DNA of 26,036 nucleotides from CAYLUN01 sp964386865 (GTDB lineage Bacteria; Verrucomicrobiota; Kiritimatiellia; RFP12; UBA1067), in contig CAYLUN010000077.1 of the NCBI GenBank assembly GCA_964386865.1, positions 1-26,036 of the forward strand. The letters run 5' to 3'. The notes beneath the pieces are model-generated. The model was given only the letters and a program-made list of their open reading frames with translations. It was not told where the DNA came from and ran no database searches. Of the stretch, positions 23,614 through 26,036 are shown in pieces (within the stretch, counting starts at the first letter, position 1; each line of letters opens with the position of its first letter). Made by a program: the position numbers and the translations under genes.

Positions 23614-24138
23614 TCAGATCGGCTCGGCGGCGAGGGCGCTGAGCACGGTGCGGTTGTGGAGGTAGGTGATGGCGAGGGCAAGCGCGTCGGCCGCGTCATT
23701 CTGCGGCTCCTCGCGCAGGCCCAGCAGGGTCTTGACCATTTTCTGGATCTGCGCTTTCTCGGCGCCGCCGTGCCCGGCGACGGCCATTTTGACGCGCCGG
23801 GGCTCGTACTCGTAGACCGGCAAGCTCAGGCGTGCACACTGGGCGATAATGGCTCCGCGCGCGTGCGAGAGGATCAGCATCGTCTTGACGTTTTTCGCGT
23901 AGAAGACGCCCTCGATCGCGACGACCCCGGGGCGGTGCTCGCCGATCAGCTTTGCGATCTCGTCCTGCAGGTGGACCAAGCAGGCGGAGAGGGGACGGGC
24001 CGGCGGGTTTTTGACCGTGCCGTAATAGATCGGTGTCATGCGCGAGCCGGCGGCGTCGAGGATGCCGACGCCGGTGGAGCGCAGCGAGGCGTCGATGCCG
24101 AGCACGCGGATGGGGGAGGAGACCGTGCGGTGAATCAT
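23614..24138 (-). CDS. ruvC: Holliday junction resolvase RuvC
   Basis: Cuts Holliday junctions during recombinational repair, as a dimer working with RuvAB. The 174-residue protein has GIDASLRSTG (14-23) with Asp16, VAIEGVFYAKN (73-83) with Glu76, and NDAADALALAITY (147-159) with Asp148 and Asp151. These are the four catalytic acidic residues at the expected places. A short extension of about nine residues precedes the first strand. It lies about 60 nt downstream of pnp, beyond a strong hairpin. ruvA and ruvB are not in the window. The ribosome site is weak (AAGAAG). Confidence 0.93.
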   Translation of the reverse strand: MIHRTVSSPIRVLGIDASLRSTGVGILDAAGSRMTPIYYGTVKNPPARPLSACLVHLQDEIAKLIGEHRPGVVAIEGVFYAKNVKTMLILSHARGAIIAQCARLSLPVYEYEPRRVKMAVAGHGGAEKAQIQKMVKTLLGLREEPQNDAADALALAITYLHNRTVLSALAAEPI

Positions 24139-24158
24139 GGAGCGCTTCTTTAATACGA

Positions 24159-24188
24159 CAAGGCCCGCGACGGGTGTCGCGGGCCTTG
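24159..24188 (-). terminator. Strong hairpin between pnp and ruvC
   Basis: A perfect 13-bp stem (CAAGGCCCGCGAC and its complement) with a 4-nt loop begins 9 nt after the pnp stop codon. The minus-strand bases after it (TCGTATTAAAG) are only partly T-rich. It could be a terminator, an attenuator or a 3' stabilising structure. Confidence 0.6.
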
Positions 24189-24197
24189 CCGGTTTGT

Positions 24198-26036
24198 TTA
24201 GCCGTTGCTCTTCTGCTGGTCCAGGTCGCGCATCGCCTCGCGGCGGCTCAGCTTGATGCGGCCGCGGTCATCGACGCCGATGCACTTGACCATCATCTTG
24301 TCGCCGATCTTGCAGACGTCATCGACGCAGCCGATGCGGCGGTCCGCGAGTTCGCTGATGTGGCAGAGGCCATCCTTGCCGGGCATGATCTCGACGAAGC
24401 AGCCGAACTCCTTGATACCGGTGACTTTGCCCTCGTAGATCTTGCCTTCTTCGGCCTCAGCGGTGAGGGCCGAGACCTCATTCTGGGCGATGGCCAGCGA
24501 CTCGGCGTTGTTGGCGAAGATGCTGACCGAGCCGTCGTCCTGGATGTCGATCTGGGCGCCGGAGATCTCGCACACGCGGCGGATGTTGGAGCCGCCGGGG
24601 CCGATGAGCGCGCCGATCTTGTCCACCGGGATCATCATGACGGTGATGCGCGGCGCGAACTGCGAGAGTTCCGCGCGCGCGGCCGGCATGACGGATTCCA
24701 TGAAGTCGAGGATCTGGAAGCGCCCCTGCTTGGCGCGGACGAGGGCCGATTCGACCACGTCCCACGTGAGGCCGCGCAGCTTTAGGTCGACCTGGAAGCC
24801 GGTGATTCCCTTACGGGTGCCGGCCACCTTGAAGTCCATGTCGCCGCAGTGGTCCTCGGAGCCGAGGATGTCGGTGACCAGGATCTTCTGGCTCTCGTCC
24901 TTGTTCGTGAACAGGCCGACCGAGACGCCCGCGACGGCGGCTTTGATCGGAATGCCCGCGTCCATCATCGCCAGCGAGCCGGCGCAGATGGAGGCCATGG
25001 AGGAGGAGCCGTTCGAGCCCATGATGTCCGAGACCACGCGGATGCTGTAGGGGTAGTCTTGGGGCACGACCTGCGCGAGCGAGCGCTCGGCGAGTGCGCC
25101 GTGGCCGATCTCGCGGCGGCCCGTGGCTCCGAGCCTGCCGACCTCGCCGACGCTGTAGGGCGGGAAGTTGTAGTGCAGGAAGAAGGACTTGCTGGTTTCG
25201 CCGCCGGTGATGGCGTCGAGGTCCTGCGCATCCTTCTTGGTGCCAAGGGTGACCGAACCCAGGGCGGACGTCTCGCCGCGCTCGAAGATGGCCGAGCCGT
25301 GAGCGCGCGGCATGATGCCGATCTGCGCGTAGAGCTTGCGGATATCCTCGTTGCCGCGCCCGTCGATGCGCTTGCCATCCTCGAGGATGTTCTTGCGCAC
25401 GGTGTCGATCTCCATCGTGTCGAAAAGCGTCACGAAGGAGGCTGCGGTGACCTCTTCGGGCCACTTCGCGAGGGTTTTCGCCTGCAGGTCGGCCTTGATC
25501 GCCTTGACCGCGTCCTGGCGCGCGATCTTGTCGGCGATCAGCAGCGCCTTGCGCAGGGCTTCGCCGCCGTTCTCATAGAGGAACGCCATCTTCTCGGCGT
25601 TGGGCGCCTTGTCCTCGACGACCTTGGCGGGCTTGCCGAGCAGCTTGCGCATCTCGTGCTGAGCGTCGACGAGCTTGACGACCTCGACGTGGGCGAGCTT
25701 CATCGCGGCAAGGAAGTCATCCTCGGAGATCTCGGCGGCGCCGCCCTCCATCATCAGGAAGCGCTCGCGCGTGCCGGCGTAAATCAGGTCGAGGGTGCTC
25801 TCTTTGCGCTGTGAATGGGTCGGGTTGATGACGAACTCGCCGTTGACGCGGCCGACGCGCACGCAGCCGATCGGGCCCATGAAGGGAACGTCGGAGATGT
25901 GCAGGGCGGCGGAGGCGGCGTTGACGGCCAAGACGTCGGTGTCGTTCTCGCCGTCGGCGGAGAGAATCATGTTGTTGACCTGGACGTCGTTGATGTAGCC
26001 ATCAGGGAAGAGCGGGCGGATGGGGCGGTCGATGAT
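24198..26036 (-). CDS. pnp: Polyribonucleotide nucleotidyltransferase (5' part missing)
   Basis: PNPase degrades RNA by phosphorolysis and is a core degradosome subunit. The frame is open to the right edge, adding DRPIRPLFPDGY and ten or so more residues upstream of the first internal ATG. About 80 N-terminal residues are therefore outside the window. The rest of the first RNase PH domain is followed by the alpha-helical linker. The second RNase PH domain carries RAHGSAIFERGET, REIGHGALAERSL and SDIMGSNGSSSMAS. Then come the KH domain (VDKIGALIGPGGSNIRRV) and the S1 domain (GKVTGIKEFGCFVEIMPGKD, GLCHISEL). The gene ends with a short tail after LSRREAM. It precedes ruvC. Identification is secure. 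Confidence 0.97.
   Translation of the reverse strand: MIDRPIRPLFPDGYINDVQVNNMILSADGENDTDVLAVNAASAALHISDVPFMGPIGCVRVGRVNGEFVINPTHSQRKESTLDLIYAGTRERFLMMEGGAAEISEDDFLAAMKLAHVEVVKLVDAQHEMRKLLGKPAKVVEDKAPNAEKMAFLYENGGEALRKALLIADKIARQDAVKAIKADLQAKTLAKWPEEVTAASFVTLFDTMEIDTVRKNILEDGKRIDGRGNEDIRKLYAQIGIMPRAHGSAIFERGETSALGSVTLGTKKDAQDLDAITGGETSKSFFLHYNFPPYSVGEVGRLGATGRREIGHGALAERSLAQVVPQDYPYSIRVVSDIMGSNGSSSMASICAGSLAMMDAGIPIKAAVAGVSVGLFTNKDESQKILVTDILGSEDHCGDMDFKVAGTRKGITGFQVDLKLRGLTWDVVESALVRAKQGRFQILDFMESVMPAARAELSQFAPRITVMMIPVDKIGALIGPGGSNIRRVCEISGAQIDIQDDGSVSIFANNAESLAIAQNEVSALTAEAEEGKIYEGKVTGIKEFGCFVEIMPGKDGLCHISELADRRIGCVDDVCKIGDKMMVKCIGVDDRGRIKLSRREAMRDLDQQKSNG

Overview
The window looks like a high-G+C chromosome segment of a glycan-degrading bacterium from the Planctomycetota-Verrucomicrobiota-Chlamydiota group, most likely Kiritimatiellota or a relative. 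That placement is an inference. It rests on the many exported sulfatases, the Tat-exported Gfo/Idh oxidoreductase and sugar isomerase, the very large secreted glycosidase-like protein and the NPCBM-type domain. There is no rRNA or strict marker to settle it. No tRNA, rRNA, IS element, prophage or CRISPR array was found.

Layout. (1) 1-1422: a visibly less G+C-rich stretch with a 3'-truncated thioredoxin-type arsenate reductase (arsC), an HPr-like phosphocarrier, one doubtful small membrane protein and a mostly empty intergenic region. (2) 1423-5457, minus strand: a tight run of DUF362 protein, NapH/NapG-like polyferredoxin, endonuclease Q-like PHP protein and epoxyqueuosine reductase QueH, behind one good sigma70-type promoter. 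(3) 5577-6488: NAD kinase with its own promoter. (4) 6543-11645: three formylglycine sulfatases, one on the minus strand and two in a row on the plus strand, with back-to-back promoters at 8139-8224. (5) 11693-14248: a CHASE4/PAS hybrid sensor kinase. (6) 14365-17879: an operon of Gfo/Idh dehydrogenase, sugar-isomerase-like TIM barrel and a phospholipase C/S1-P1-like protein with a C-terminal NPCBM-like domain. (7) 18116-21994: a ~1290-residue secreted glycosidase-like protein. (8) 22246-23538: two small membrane proteins. (9) 23614 to the right edge: ruvC and pnp, the latter cut by the window end.

How they work together. Regions 4-7 read as a polysaccharide-use neighbourhood. Sulfatases would desulfate a sulfated glycan outside the cytoplasm. 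The giant protein could cleave it. The Tat-targeted dehydrogenase/isomerase pair could act on released sugars in the periplasm, possibly by an oxidation/elimination route. The hybrid kinase has an extracytoplasmic sensor and could sense a related cue. Region 2 joins an extracytoplasmic Fe-S module to nucleic-acid enzymes, and region 9 is housekeeping.

Most unusual signal. Short tandem arrays with a strict 7-nt period recur five times in two sequence families. Four arrays begin 3 to 26 nt after the stop codon of a minus-strand gene. The fifth is exactly 6 x 7 = 42 nt and is read in frame inside the endonuclease Q-like gene. Separately, a palindromic segment lies inside the N-terminal leader of the third sulfatase. 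Both suggest small repeat elements that spread in this genome and are tolerated at gene ends and in protein linkers.
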